Assembly (NCBI RefSeq): GCF_020829595.1
Contig: NZ_JAIVFW010000035.1
Span: forward strand, 1 to 64,000
Source of the DNA: Nostoc sp. CHAB 5844
Lineage (GTDB): Bacteria; Cyanobacteriota; Cyanobacteriia; Cyanobacteriales; Nostocaceae
Direction of reading: 5' to 3'
Length of the DNA stretch: 64,000 nt
Shown here: positions 44,301 to 52,844 of the stretch, one piece after another
Layout of the letters: each line of letters opens with the position of its first letter
Numbering within the stretch: the stretch's first letter is position 1
Translations under genes and position numbers: made by a program
Notes under the pieces: generated by a model
Database searches by the model: none
What the model saw: only the letters and a program-made list of their open reading frames with translations
What the model was told of the DNA's origin: nothing

Positions 44301-44707
44301 TCTTCTCCGGACTGAAAGCAAATGTCCTCATTGATTTGGCGAAAAATAGCCATGTCCGAGTGTATCGTCCCGAAGAAGAAATTTCCCGTATGGGTACACC
44401 TGCTCATGACCTGATAGTCTTAATCGATGGTGAAGCTAGAGTCAGTCAAAGCATGGGTAATCAAGATATGTTGTCAGGAATTATCTTACCTGGGCAAACT
44501 ATTGGTGAGTTGGAAGTATTAAACCACACCAATTATGCGGCGACCATAGTAGCATCTGGTACTAGGACTAAGACATTAAGAATCAATGCCGAGAATTTTG
44601 AGGCAGTGCTGGCACAAGACACATTACTAGCCAGAAATATCTTGGAGCTGTTGAGTAATCGTCTGCAAGCAAGTATGGGACAAGCTTGTTCAGTAACACA
44701 ACTCTAG
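41372..44707 (+). CDS. Membrane polyferredoxin-like protein with FHA and cNMP-binding-like domains
   Basis: 1111 residues. The N-terminal 430 residues hold about eight membrane segments with a NapH/NosR-like pattern of cysteines: RRICPLYF (Cys104-Pro), WCQYFCPM (Cys199, Cys203-Pro) and CVSCQSPC (Cys249, 252, 256), plus Cys60 and Cys67. A long helical region (about 435-850, with a HEAT-like segment at 780-840) follows. An FHA domain at 858-950 has GR (876-877), SRQH (891-894) and SSNG (911-914), the phosphothreonine-binding residues. A cNMP-binding-like domain (975-1095) has IGELEVL but lacks the usual phosphate-binding Arg. I infer an electron-transferring membrane protein gated by phosphorylation; it pairs with the reductase at 44870. 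Confidence 0.85.
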   Translation: MISQVSENKMHVVRWLLAIGWLTLIFSLFYDPLSVWLTDPSNTMSPFHLHPERYLDPVDCVKVQGVCLPEQPYPMGARIFWAMVLPIGIMILVLFGHEFWRRICPLYFFSQIPRALGIQRKRKVVNPETGNIRYELASVEKESWLGRNYLFMQMFLFYVGLNVRLLFVNSDRTAMALFLLFTIASSIAVGYLFKGRSWCQYFCPMAPVQMFYTGPRGLLGSDAHLKPPQSITQSMCRTVDTSGKEKSACVSCQSPCIDIDSERSYWEGITRPDQKVVFYTYFGLMFGFYFYYFLYAGNWEYYYSGSWTHEEGQLSTLLNPGFYIFEQKIPIPKIIAAPITLAVCAGVSYLICLSLEKAYRAFLKRRGRNISEEDILHVCFVLCTFVSFNVFFMFGGRPNISLFPTWGILVLNGIVVLVSSLWLHRSLGRSRDNYSRESLASSLRRQLNKLAVDWSKFLEGRSLQDLLPNEVYVLAKVLPGFSRADRLRVYKGVLQESLQEGNVQSADSLEVLKDVRKELNVTDEEHYSVLTELGVEDPSLLDPQRQLSRENQLRIDSYRRALELVIQELVETGTPLSDAFERKQKQIMSLRQEYAITSAEQEQVLAEMFNQDGALLRTAEQLLSQLQDLAVRYQALQNLVSNPHAPVYVLLRQAVQEKQKLIVTQLLSILEILGDTPEAIDIARSIGVLAANILGEILRSNEEQSKWMSRLSMRVISSLRQAKDLVTQSVPLSTNINPGVADTQIDAPMTNSTRNSAPTNSTWSSIVAPTQIPEPALRSDVIIDVLMQLLQDIDPLVQAASLYALHQIDPSLGFQQARQLLDTKTTKDPLVLETAERIVGQGQKHRNNSVPTMIAQIKIMGRVERRVFQQPTIRVGREVGNDIIISDNRVSRQHAIFYLDEKGVSVKDLGSSNGLRIGKTQILDQQTQLKQGDVVRFSSGDDIVILVQWEMQAQQGDTLAEALGTLEKLLWLYKSSFFSGLKANVLIDLAKNSHVRVYRPEEEISRMGTPAHDLIVLIDGEARVSQSMGNQDMLSGIILPGQTIGELEVLNHTNYAATIVASGTRTKTLRINAENFEAVLAQDTLLARNILELLSNRLQASMGQACSVTQL

Positions 44708-44712
44708 CATTC

Positions 44713-44742
44713 TAACTGGGATGGTACTTGCCATCCCAGTTA
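44713..44742 (+). terminator. Hairpin after the polyferredoxin gene
   Basis: Perfect 12-bp arms TAACTGGGATGG / CCATCCCAGTTA with a 6-base loop and AAAACTTTT tail. It may end transcription or only trim it before the next gene. Confidence 0.65.
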
Positions 44743-44869
44743 AAACTTTTCAGCACGCCTCATTACCTCTGTTGAGTTTAGGTAATGATTACAACATAAA
44801 ATGTAAACAATTTCAGATTCATTTTTCGCCAGCAGAAACACAGAGAAATTGACATATTAGGTAATTAAT

Positions 44870-46612
44870 ATGCTTAAACTCAGAATCATTGATCCACAGC
44901 AACCAAACGAACTCAAGGAAATAGACCTCAACTTAGACACCATGCTCAATCATGAGTGTCTAATTGGTCGTTTTCCGAACTGTAATGTGGTTTTGGATAG
45001 CGCCGAAATCAGTCGGATGCACGCCAAAATTTCTCTAAAAAATGGCAATTATTATTACACCGATTTGGCAAGCCGTGCTGGTTCGCGGTTAAATGCTGAG
45101 CAGATTCAAATCAATCAGGATTATGCTCTAAAAACAGGGGACATGATGCAGATTGGGCGGTTCTTTTTGATGGTGATCGGAGCAGTATCCAGCAATGAAC
45201 CAACCATGATCGATCTGAATATTAACGTTAATACTAACGTAATCACGACAACCAACGGTCAAGCCATACAGCAGGAAGTGGCGATCGCCCCACCTCCAGA
45301 ACCACTGCCGATGGCTGCCTTCCTCACCCAAGATCCGCAAGAGTATATGCCACTAGCGACGGTAGATCCCAGCCAAATTGAACGTTGGACGAAGGGAGAT
45401 TTAACCGTCAAATGTAGCCAAATCATTGATGAAACCCATGATGTCAAAACCTTTCGCTTCGTGGCAGACCCACCAATGCTCTTCACCTATAAGCCAGGTC
45501 AGTTTATCACCCTCGACCTAGAAATCAACGGCGAACAGGTTCTGCGCTCCTACTCGATCTCATCCACTCCTTCCCGTCCCCATACCCTAGAAATTACCGT
45601 TAAACGCGTTCCTGCACCAACTGATGCTGGCTCAGATGTACCACGTGGTTTAGTTTCTAATTGGTTACATGACCACATCAAAGTTGGTAGCACCCTGAAA
45701 ATTACTGGCCCAACAGGTAAATTTAGTTGCTTTGCTAATCCCTCACCAAAACTGTTGCTGATTTCCGCCGGGAGTGGAATCACACCGATGATGTCTATGT
45801 CTCGCTGGTTGTATGACACAGCCTCTGATGTGGATATCGTCTTTTTTCACTGCGCTCGTAGTCCCAGAGATATTATTTTCCGACAAGAACTAGACTGGAT
45901 GGCAGCAAATCATCCAACTTTTAATTTGGCAGTGAGTATCACTCGTCGTGAACCAGGTCAAAGTTGGATGAGCTTCACCGGCAGACTCGATGCCGGAATG
46001 TTAAAACTGATTGCACCAGACTATAAAGAACGCACAGTTTATGTATGCGGGCCGAACCCATTTATGGAATCGGTAAATGACTTGCTTGAAAGCATCGACT
46101 TCCCGATGCAAAACTACTACGAAGAAAGCTTTGGCCCACCTCGGAAAAAAGTTAAAAAAGCCGTAGCACCCGCTACAGCAAAATTCGATGTTGCTGCTAG
46201 TCCTGCAGCTAATTTAGGACTACGCCAGATGCTGGGCAAAATATCTACAGAAGCAACGCCTGTGCAAGATGTAATAGCTCGTGTTGCTACAACTCCAGTA
46301 GCGGCTACACCAATTCCAGTCTCTCCAGCCCCAGCATCTTCTAGCCAAACACTGCTAGTCTTCTCTAAATCAAGCAAAGAAATACCTTGTGATGGCGAAG
46401 AAAGCATCTTAGATGTGGCTGAACAAGAAGGCGTGAAAATCCGCAGTAGTTGCCGTTCTGGGGTTTGTGGTACTTGCAAAAAACGGAAGTTAGAAGGAAA
46501 TGTCAAAATGGAAGGCTACGATCCCGAAGCCTTAGAAGAAAGTGAAATTAAAGAAGGCTATATCTTAACTTGTGTGGCTTATCCTGTAGGCAGGGTAGTA
46601 ATTGATGCTTAA
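44870..46612 (+). CDS. FHA-flavin reductase-[2Fe-2S] ferredoxin fusion
   Basis: 580 residues in three modules. An N-terminal FHA domain (1-110) has GR (33-34) and SRMH (48-51). A ferredoxin-NAD(P) reductase module (about 172-420) has the flavin motif RSYS (226-229), the nucleotide loop GSGITP (301-306) and CGPNPF (393-398). After a Pro/Ala-rich linker (430-490), a plant-type ferredoxin has cysteines 528, 533, 536 and 568. The reductase-ferredoxin part resembles Hcr-type NADH oxidoreductases. It is downstream of the FHA-polyferredoxin gene in the same direction, so electrons may pass NAD(P)H to FAD to 2Fe-2S to the membrane 4Fe-4S protein. No hybrid-cluster protein gene is adjacent. Confidence 0.9.
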   Translation: MLKLRIIDPQQPNELKEIDLNLDTMLNHECLIGRFPNCNVVLDSAEISRMHAKISLKNGNYYYTDLASRAGSRLNAEQIQINQDYALKTGDMMQIGRFFLMVIGAVSSNEPTMIDLNINVNTNVITTTNGQAIQQEVAIAPPPEPLPMAAFLTQDPQEYMPLATVDPSQIERWTKGDLTVKCSQIIDETHDVKTFRFVADPPMLFTYKPGQFITLDLEINGEQVLRSYSISSTPSRPHTLEITVKRVPAPTDAGSDVPRGLVSNWLHDHIKVGSTLKITGPTGKFSCFANPSPKLLLISAGSGITPMMSMSRWLYDTASDVDIVFFHCARSPRDIIFRQELDWMAANHPTFNLAVSITRREPGQSWMSFTGRLDAGMLKLIAPDYKERTVYVCGPNPFMESVNDLLESIDFPMQNYYEESFGPPRKKVKKAVAPATAKFDVAASPAANLGLRQMLGKISTEATPVQDVIARVATTPVAATPIPVSPAPASSSQTLLVFSKSSKEIPCDGEESILDVAEQEGVKIRSSCRSGVCGTCKKRKLEGNVKMEGYDPEALEESEIKEGYILTCVAYPVGRVVIDA

Positions 46613-46630
46613 TAACACAATCCAGCAGCT

Positions 46631-47617
46631 TTAAAAATCGTCAGTGAGTTGGGACTGCTGGGTATCGAATAAATTGTGGTCAGGACTCAGGTTTTCTGGT
46701 TGAGTGACTTCAATATCTTGGCTAAATGGACTTAACCCTAGTTGCATCCGTATAGCCTCGTCATATTTAGCATGTTCCCAATTCCTTGCTAGTTTAACTT
46801 GCTCTGGATTTAAGTTTTGGGCATCCCTGAGATCGGCATTTTGCAAGTCTGCACCCTGAAAGTTGGCTTTTTCAAGATTGGTCGGACTGAGGTCAGCACC
46901 TTGAAAATTGGCATATTTGAGATTAGCCCCTTGAAGATTGGCATAACTGAGATCAGCTTCTTGAAGATTGGCATAACTTAAATCAGCACCTTGAAGATTG
47001 GCACTCCAAAGGTAAGCTAATTGAAAATTGGCATGACTCAAGTAAGCATTCTGAAAATTTGTATAGCTGAGGTTAGTACTTTGTCCTTGAAGATTGGCAT
47101 TTCTTAAATTTGCCGCCTCAAGATTGGCATATCTCAAATCAGCTTGCTGAAGATTAGCATTTCGCAAATCAATCTCCTGCAAACAAGCATTTTTCAGGTT
47201 GGTACCTTGGAGATTCGCATCTCGCAAGTCGGCTCCTTTTAAGTTAATCCCAGCTAAATAAGCTTTATCGGCTGTGAGTCCGGCCAAGCTAACACCATCA
47301 TTGTTCAAGTCTTGTAATGCTTGAAGTCTACCTCCACTAGCTCGTTGTCCATACGCTGAGTTAATCACGCGCCATGCTTCATAATGTGCCTGTTTTTTTC
47401 GAGAAGGGGTTTCTCGAAAGTAAAGAATGACCACAGCCAAAATACTTAAGTCTTGAAGAGTGCCGATAAACTGAGAACTAACCAATGATTGCACAATACT
47501 TTTAAATGGCGGTTTATCCTCAAAAACGCGAATTACTACGATTGAAAACACAAATATCAAAGCAAAAATAATCCACTCTTGAAAGTCCTTGATCCATTTA
47601 CGTAAACGTTCGCTCAT
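46631..47617 (-). CDS. Membrane-anchored pentapeptide-repeat protein
   Basis: 328 residues. Two membrane segments near the N-terminus (WIIFALIFVFSIVVIRVFE; LQDLSILAVVILYF) precede a run of about 20 or more A(D/N)LxX repeats (about 100-275, for example GADLSYANLQEADLSYANLQ), which should form a right-handed quadrilateral beta-helix. The C-terminal tail is acidic. Role unknown, as for most cyanobacterial pentapeptide proteins. It faces the FHA-reductase gene, with 18 bp between the two stop codons. Confidence 0.88.
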   Translation of the reverse strand: MSERLRKWIKDFQEWIIFALIFVFSIVVIRVFEDKPPFKSIVQSLVSSQFIGTLQDLSILAVVILYFRETPSRKKQAHYEAWRVINSAYGQRASGGRLQALQDLNNDGVSLAGLTADKAYLAGINLKGADLRDANLQGTNLKNACLQEIDLRNANLQQADLRYANLEAANLRNANLQGQSTNLSYTNFQNAYLSHANFQLAYLWSANLQGADLSYANLQEADLSYANLQGANLKYANFQGADLSPTNLEKANFQGADLQNADLRDAQNLNPEQVKLARNWEHAKYDEAIRMQLGLSPFSQDIEVTQPENLSPDHNLFDTQQSQLTDDF

Positions 47618-47708
47618 TTTTGCTCACTCTTGTAGTTAATAGGTTTGTGCTGTCTGCAATGATATTGAATAACAAAACCAGTGTTGATTGAGTTTTGAGA
47701 ACTTAGTT

Positions 47709-48275
47709 ATGAAATTTATCTCTTACATAGTTATTGCATGTCTACTACTACTAACAGCTTGTACCTCTCCTACTAAAGGTGCGGGGCCAGAACTAAAAGC
47801 TCAAGCCCAAATTAGCGGCCCTGGTATTGAGGGTACGCTCAAAGCAACACAAACAGAGAATGGGTTTGTTTGGGTGGCTGTGGAACTCAAGGGTGATCCG
47901 AAAATCTTGACTCCAGGACTACATGGTGTTCATATTCATGAAAAAGGTGCTTGTCAAGAAGGTACAGAAAAGCCTTTTAGTTCCGCTGGTGGACACTTCG
48001 ACCCTGGCCCTTTTGGTTCATCTACTCCTGTGGAAAAAAACCATCCTTATCATTTAGGTGATTTACCAAATATTAAAATTAATCCCCTAGGTCAAGGTCG
48101 TTTAGAAGCATTTGTTAGCAGTGTGAGTCTTTCGGATGGGCCAATCAGTCTGTTTGATAGTGATGGTAGTGCAGTTATTGTGCATAAACTAACTGATCAA
48201 AAGAAAGCTGAAGGTACGGCAGATGAAGCTGGTGGTGGTCGTCTAGCTTGCGGTGCGATCGCCAAGGCGAACTAG
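47709..48275 (+). CDS. sodC: Cu/Zn superoxide dismutase lipoprotein
   Basis: 188 residues from the ATG at 47709; an in-frame TTG at 47688 is less likely because the signal peptide is complete from MKFISYIVIACLLLLTAC. LTAC is a lipobox, so the mature enzyme is lipid-anchored outside the plasma membrane, matured by Lgt (5035). Metal ligands are visible in GVHIHEKGAC, AGGHFDPG, HPYHLGDLPN and VIVHKLTDQ, and the disulfide pair is Cys in KGAC with Cys in RLACGAI. It dismutates superoxide in the periplasm. Cu/Zn enzymes are uncommon in cyanobacteria; its place beside a putative redox cluster may be meaningful. Confidence 0.95.
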   Translation: MKFISYIVIACLLLLTACTSPTKGAGPELKAQAQISGPGIEGTLKATQTENGFVWVAVELKGDPKILTPGLHGVHIHEKGACQEGTEKPFSSAGGHFDPGPFGSSTPVEKNHPYHLGDLPNIKINPLGQGRLEAFVSSVSLSDGPISLFDSDGSAVIVHKLTDQKKAEGTADEAGGGRLACGAIAKAN

Positions 48276-48282
48276 TGTAAAT

Positions 48283-48320
48283 TTGAGTAGAGAGAATAAT
48301 CTTTGATTCTTTCTACTCAA
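48283..48320 (+). terminator. Hairpin after sodC
   Basis: TTGAGTAGAGAGAAT / ATTCTTTCTACTCAA, 15-bp arms with one mismatch, 8-base loop, seven bases after the stop. Confidence 0.65.
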
Positions 48321-48379
48321 TATTCTTGAGATGATCAGGTTCTCAAAGATTTCAACCCCTACGCTCCTCAACCCTTGAA

Positions 48380-48534
48380 TTTGAACATATCCTCACTTCT
48401 AGAGATTTAATTACTTTTGTTCCAGTTCTGATACATAGCATCGAAAGTTTAAGTGATCAACCTACAATTACTTTTAATGTGTATGGTTACACTAACGCCA
48501 AAGTTGTCTACTTGAACTTAGTTGACCTAACATA
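48380..48534 (+). pseudogene. Possible cupin-like gene fragment
   Basis: The frame TLEFEHILTSRDLITFVPVL IHSIESLSDQPTITFNVYGYT has the IH...TxNVYG pattern seen at the end of small cupins (cysteine-dioxygenase-like). It has no start and stops at 48534. Weak evidence; it may be chance. Confidence 0.35.
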
Positions 48535-48556
48535 AAGATCCAACTTTCTTAAGACT

Positions 48557-50680
48557 ATGTTTGCAGGAGCGAAAAAATTATTTACACAGCCAGTAATAGT
48601 GACTAGCGTGCTAGTAACACTCATTCTGGTTGGAGTTCAAAGGCTCAAACTATTAGAGTACTTTGAACTGAAGGTTTTTGACCAGATGATGCAAAGGCGT
48701 GCAGATCTACCTCCCGATCCTCGCCTTTTGATTGTGGGATTCACAGAGCAGGATATCCAAGAACTCAAGCACATAACACCCACTGATGAAGAACTAGACA
48801 GACTCTTAGGCAAATTAGTAAGCAACCAGTCGCGGGTAATTGCTTTAGACTTCTTTCGAGATATACCTGTAGAACCTGGTCATGCCAAACTACTGAACCG
48901 CCTGCAAAAAAACAATAGAATTATTGCGATTTGTAGTACTACAACGCCCCCTCCACCAGGATTGGATGTAAATAATAATGTCGGATTTGCCGATCTTCCA
49001 GAAGACCCCGATGCAGTTATCCGTCGCGCCCTGCTATTTGTCAATCCTGAGCCGAAAACGCCCTGTCAAAGCCAACACTCCCTGGCAGTTTTAACCGCAC
49101 TTCAATATCTGACAGAAACGACCAAAATCCAACCGCAAATCACCCCAACAGGCGATGCATTACAATTGGGGAAAGCTGTATTTAAACGTCTACCACCAGA
49201 CGCTGGCGGTTATGTAGCAGCAGATAACGGTGGTTTTCAAATCTTACTCAACTACCGTTCTTTTCACAATGTTGCCAGAACTGTCAGTTTTACAGACGTA
49301 CTCAACAATAAAGTCAATCCCGATTGGGTCAAGGGCAAAATCATTTTAATTGGAGCAACAGCACCCAGTAAGCAAGATATCCGTAATACTCCTTATGCTA
49401 CAGGCAGACAAGATAACTCTGGCAAAATGCCAGGAATTGTTATTCATGCCCATATTGTCAGTGAGATTCTCAGTGCAGTTCTTGACCGAAGACCAATATT
49501 TTGGTATCTACCAGAATGGGGAGAAGTAATTTGGCTTTGGGGCTGGACTTTAGTAGGTGCTTTAATAGGATGGAAAATCAAGCATCCACTGTTTCTAGCA
49601 TTAGTAGGTGGAGGAGCTTTGGTTTTCTTGGTAGGTAGTGGTTTTATCATCTTTAACCAAGCCGGATGGCTACCATTGGCACAGCCTGCATTAGGATTAA
49701 TTGCAGCAACTGGCAGCGTCGTTGTCTACACTGCATACTATGAAAAATTACAGCGAGATAAAATTGCTTATCAGATTCAAGAACAAGAAAAAACTATAGA
49801 CTTATTGAAATCGCTGTTACGAGAAGGTGGATCTAGTGGTAACGAAGCTAATTCACCTGTTGATAGTCAGCCTCAAAGCGGCCAATTGCTGAACAACCGC
49901 TACAAGGTGACACAAGTCTTAGGTTCAGGAGGTTTTGGTTATACTTATTTAGCTGACGATACTAAGCGTCCTGGTTCACCAAAGTGTGTTGTGAAACATT
50001 TACAACCAGCGCAAAAAGACCCCAGATTTATGGAAGTTGCTAGACGTTTATTTAATGCAGAGGCAGAAATTTTAGAAGTTTTGGGACAACACAAACGAAT
50101 TCCCCAACTACTAGCTTACTTTGAAGAGAAACAGCAATTTTATTTGGTGCAGGAGTATATCAAAGGGCATTGCTTACAGGATGAATTGATTGTCGGGAAG
50201 CGTATGGAGGAAGCTGAAGTCATCAACATCTTGACGGATGTTTTGAAGGTACTGGTTTTTGTCCACGATCATCATGTCATCCATCGAGATATCAAACCCA
50301 GCAATTTGATGCGGCGGGAAATAGACAACAGGATAGTGCTGATTGACTTTGGTGCAGTCAAACAAATTCAACCTCACCAAGAAGAGGAAAGCTTAACAGT
50401 GGCGGTGGGTACTCTGGGTTATGCGGCACCTGAACAACTCATGGGTCAGCCAAGGCTAAACAGTGATATTCATGCCCTGGGAATGATTGGAATTCAAGCT
50501 TTAAGTGGAAAAATAGCTAAAGAAATTGAGCGCGATCCCCAGACAACTGTGCTAATTTGGCGAGATCAAGCAAAAGTTTCCGACGCGTTAGCCGCAATAT
50601 TAGAACGGATGACTTACTTCGATTATCTCAGAAGATATCAAACGGTTAAAGAAGTTCTTGAGGATTTAGATAAGCTCTAG
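48557..50680 (+). CDS. CHASE2-domain Ser/Thr protein kinase
   Basis: 707 residues. A membrane anchor (12-29) leads into an extracytoplasmic CHASE2 sensor (about 35-300: LELKVFDQMMQRRADLPPDP, VIALDFFRDIPVEPG, GKIILIGATAPSKQD). Two or three membrane helices follow (about 320-395), then a coiled linker and a C-terminal kinase (445-707) with the Gly loop LGSGGFGYTY, Lys in CVVKHL, catalytic HRDIKPSNL, DFG and APEQ. The kinase is complete though compact. It is the only Ser/Thr kinase in the window and could phosphorylate threonines read by the FHA domains encoded at 41372 and 44870; this link is inferred from proximity. Confidence 0.93.
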   Translation: MFAGAKKLFTQPVIVTSVLVTLILVGVQRLKLLEYFELKVFDQMMQRRADLPPDPRLLIVGFTEQDIQELKHITPTDEELDRLLGKLVSNQSRVIALDFFRDIPVEPGHAKLLNRLQKNNRIIAICSTTTPPPPGLDVNNNVGFADLPEDPDAVIRRALLFVNPEPKTPCQSQHSLAVLTALQYLTETTKIQPQITPTGDALQLGKAVFKRLPPDAGGYVAADNGGFQILLNYRSFHNVARTVSFTDVLNNKVNPDWVKGKIILIGATAPSKQDIRNTPYATGRQDNSGKMPGIVIHAHIVSEILSAVLDRRPIFWYLPEWGEVIWLWGWTLVGALIGWKIKHPLFLALVGGGALVFLVGSGFIIFNQAGWLPLAQPALGLIAATGSVVVYTAYYEKLQRDKIAYQIQEQEKTIDLLKSLLREGGSSGNEANSPVDSQPQSGQLLNNRYKVTQVLGSGGFGYTYLADDTKRPGSPKCVVKHLQPAQKDPRFMEVARRLFNAEAEILEVLGQHKRIPQLLAYFEEKQQFYLVQEYIKGHCLQDELIVGKRMEEAEVINILTDVLKVLVFVHDHHVIHRDIKPSNLMRREIDNRIVLIDFGAVKQIQPHQEEESLTVAVGTLGYAAPEQLMGQPRLNSDIHALGMIGIQALSGKIAKEIERDPQTTVLIWRDQAKVSDALAAILERMTYFDYLRRYQTVKEVLEDLDKL

Positions 50681-51336
50681 CCATAGAAAGCAAATTTGCT
50701 GCACTTAAGAACTTACAGGTAATGAAGTAAGTGTAAAGTCTGGATGATGTAAAAGACCTATTTGGTTTTGTCCAAAATTCAGTAGAGCTTTATTCCTTGC
50801 TTCTTTCCCTTTCCCTATCTCTACAAGAGTTTCAGGAATTAAATCGGATTACTATATTTTATGTTTGCCTTGAGAGTTTGCTTTTTTGACATAGCAAATC
50901 CTACGCAGCAACTTTTTCAATGAGATACTAAAAATGGCCAATTAAAGGCTCAAGTCTTTACTACTTCTGAAATAGGCGATCGCCAAAAATCATCTACTGT
51001 ATTATCTATATCTTCATATTGTAAAATTTGGTAATAGATATTACTGTACTACCTAAAGGATGATTGTATGCAAAATACTGATATATGCTGCAAAATAGAT
51101 ATTTTTATTGATATTGATTGCTACTATACTCGATAAGTACTAATACAGAAGTCAAGAATGAATAACTTTGGGAAAATTAGAAGCAATAAAAACTTCCTAA
51201 TTTAGAAACCTGAGTAAGAGATAAAAGTTAATCTCGCTGGACAATGTTTACAGCAAGGTCAATCAATTCTTATTTATTTTATGGTTTGCATCTAAGTTTG
51301 GCTGTACACTCTCCTTAAGTCGAATCGAGCTAATTT
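50681..51336. other. 656-bp gene-free stretch
   Basis: AT-rich. TTTCCCTTTCCCTATC and an AATCGGATTACTATA scrap of the dispersed repeat family are present near 50805-50860. No ORF or RNA gene recognised. Confidence 0.5.
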
Positions 51337-52038
51337 ATGAAGCGCAGACTCCTCACTGTTACAGCACTAATGACAATAACATGGTTTACGCCTCTAGGTG
51401 AAATCAAACCCGCAGCAGCTCATCAAAGCTACAGGGATAACTTGAATTATCTCACTGCCATTAATTCTAGTTCTAACCAAAACGGTATTGGACAACAATT
51501 GTCCCTCATGCTTGTGATTGCAGGTAGTGGAATATTTGGTTGGCTGGCTGTGAAAAATAACAATGCCTTGAACCAACTTTTTTTTCAGAAAAGAAATTTA
51601 AACGAGACAGTCCCCGCAGAACGTCCTATATCGACGGACATATGTCATAAAGAAGAACTTCTTAATCATACAGAAAGTACAGATATCGCAACATATATTA
51701 AACGAGCTTATACTCATTTCAAACAAGGGGATAGTCAAAGAGCAATTGAGGAATTTAATCAAGCGATTGGTGTAAATCCCCAGAATGCTTATCTTTATGG
51801 TGAAAGAGCTAATTTCCGCCGCAAAAATCTTGGTGACAAACAAGGTGCAGTCGACGATTATAGCAAGGCAATTGGTATCCATCCGCAAAACGCTTTATTC
51901 TATCTTTGGCGTAGTCAAGCTTATAATGACCTAGGCGAACAGAAGAAAGCAATGGAAGACTATAATACAGCGCTGCGTCTAGCTCCAGAAAATACTATGT
52001 ATCACTCTTTTCATAGTGCTTCCAACTTCCGAGAATAA
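51337..52038 (+). CDS. Membrane-anchored TPR protein
   Basis: 233 residues. A cleavable-looking signal (MKRRLLTVTALMTITWFTPL ... AAAH) and a second hydrophobic segment (LSLMLVIAGSGIFGWLAV) precede about three TPR units from residue 120: IKRAYTHFKQGDSQRAIEEF, YGERANFRRKNLGDKQGAVD and LWRSQAYNDLGEQKKAMEDY. Probably anchored with TPRs available for protein contacts. No enzymatic motif. Stands alone. Confidence 0.82.
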   Translation: MKRRLLTVTALMTITWFTPLGEIKPAAAHQSYRDNLNYLTAINSSSNQNGIGQQLSLMLVIAGSGIFGWLAVKNNNALNQLFFQKRNLNETVPAERPISTDICHKEELLNHTESTDIATYIKRAYTHFKQGDSQRAIEEFNQAIGVNPQNAYLYGERANFRRKNLGDKQGAVDDYSKAIGIHPQNALFYLWRSQAYNDLGEQKKAMEDYNTALRLAPENTMYHSFHSASNFRE

Positions 52039-52276
52039 TTATATTGATAATTGCTAAATACCATCAAATAACTGCTTAAATTAGCGATCGCTCTGCAAGT
52101 TAATTTTAATTAATTATTAATAGTTCAAAATTTTTACAACCAATGAATATGGTGTTAAGTGCCATTTCTGGTAGTCTTAAAACTACTAACATCTTCTGAG
52201 GAGATAAATAAATTAAGATGACGCAACTCTGAGTTCAGAGCATCTGCCAAATCAAAGCAGCAAGTGCATTAATTAG

Positions 52277-52462
52277 TTGATGTTATTAACCATCTGCTTG
52301 CTTGATAAAGTCTGCACCCAAGTAATTAAAGATAAAACTTTAGGAAACGAAAATTCTGTAGTCACACAATTTAAGTCAGGCAGTTTCAAAGTTGATTTGA
52401 TTAATGGTGCTGCAACAGGAGACACAACTTTATTTCTTAGTTTTGAAAAATTTTCTGTATGA
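52277..52462 (+). pseudogene. Fragment of a filamentous-haemagglutinin (TPS) gene
   Basis: KTLGNENSVVTQFKSGSFKV followed by DLINGAATGDTTLFLSFEKF SV resembles the start of the two-partner-secretion domain of cyanobacterial haemagglutinin-like adhesins (TLGxENSVVT ... IxGGAxRGxNLFHSFxEFxV). The signal peptide is degenerate and the frame stops at 52462, just before a repeat element, so only about 50 codons survive. Confidence 0.6.
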
Positions 52463-52472
52463 AGTAAGGATA

Positions 52473-52789
52473 TATAGGACTCTTATTTGATTTTTGAAGT
52501 ATAGGTAGCAAAAAATGTAGGTTGGGGAGCCACCGCCGTGGTGTTAGCGTAGCGATCTTCGACGTAGGAGCGTCGGCAGTGCGTTGGGCGGCTTTGCCGA
52601 CAGTCACGCGAGTGGCGTTTGACGTAAGGAAACCCAAGATTAATCTTGGTGTTGGGTTTCGCTGATGCTCAACCCAACCTACGGCTAATGCACAACTTTA
52701 GCCTTGCCACGCCAGTAGTGGACTGTTTCAGCTAAAACAGTCCACTACAGATACTTAGATTTTTTCAGAAATCAAATCGGACTCCTATA
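52473..52789. repeat. Composite repeat element with imperfect 26-bp inverted ends
   Basis: Ends TATAGGACTCTTATTTGATT and, read inward from the right, TATAGGAGTCCGATTTGATT. Inside are the GTAGGTTGG...CCAACCTAC palindrome, a GC-rich mosaic cassette (52517-52620) and a perfect hairpin with GTAGTGGACTGTTT arms. The right half (TTAGCCTTGCCACGCC) is the reverse of the element at 9484-9662. Confidence 0.75.
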
Positions 52790-52844
52790 GCTAGCAGAAG
52801 CTAGGGCTAGACAAAATACCCAGATGTTTCAACAACTCTATTGC

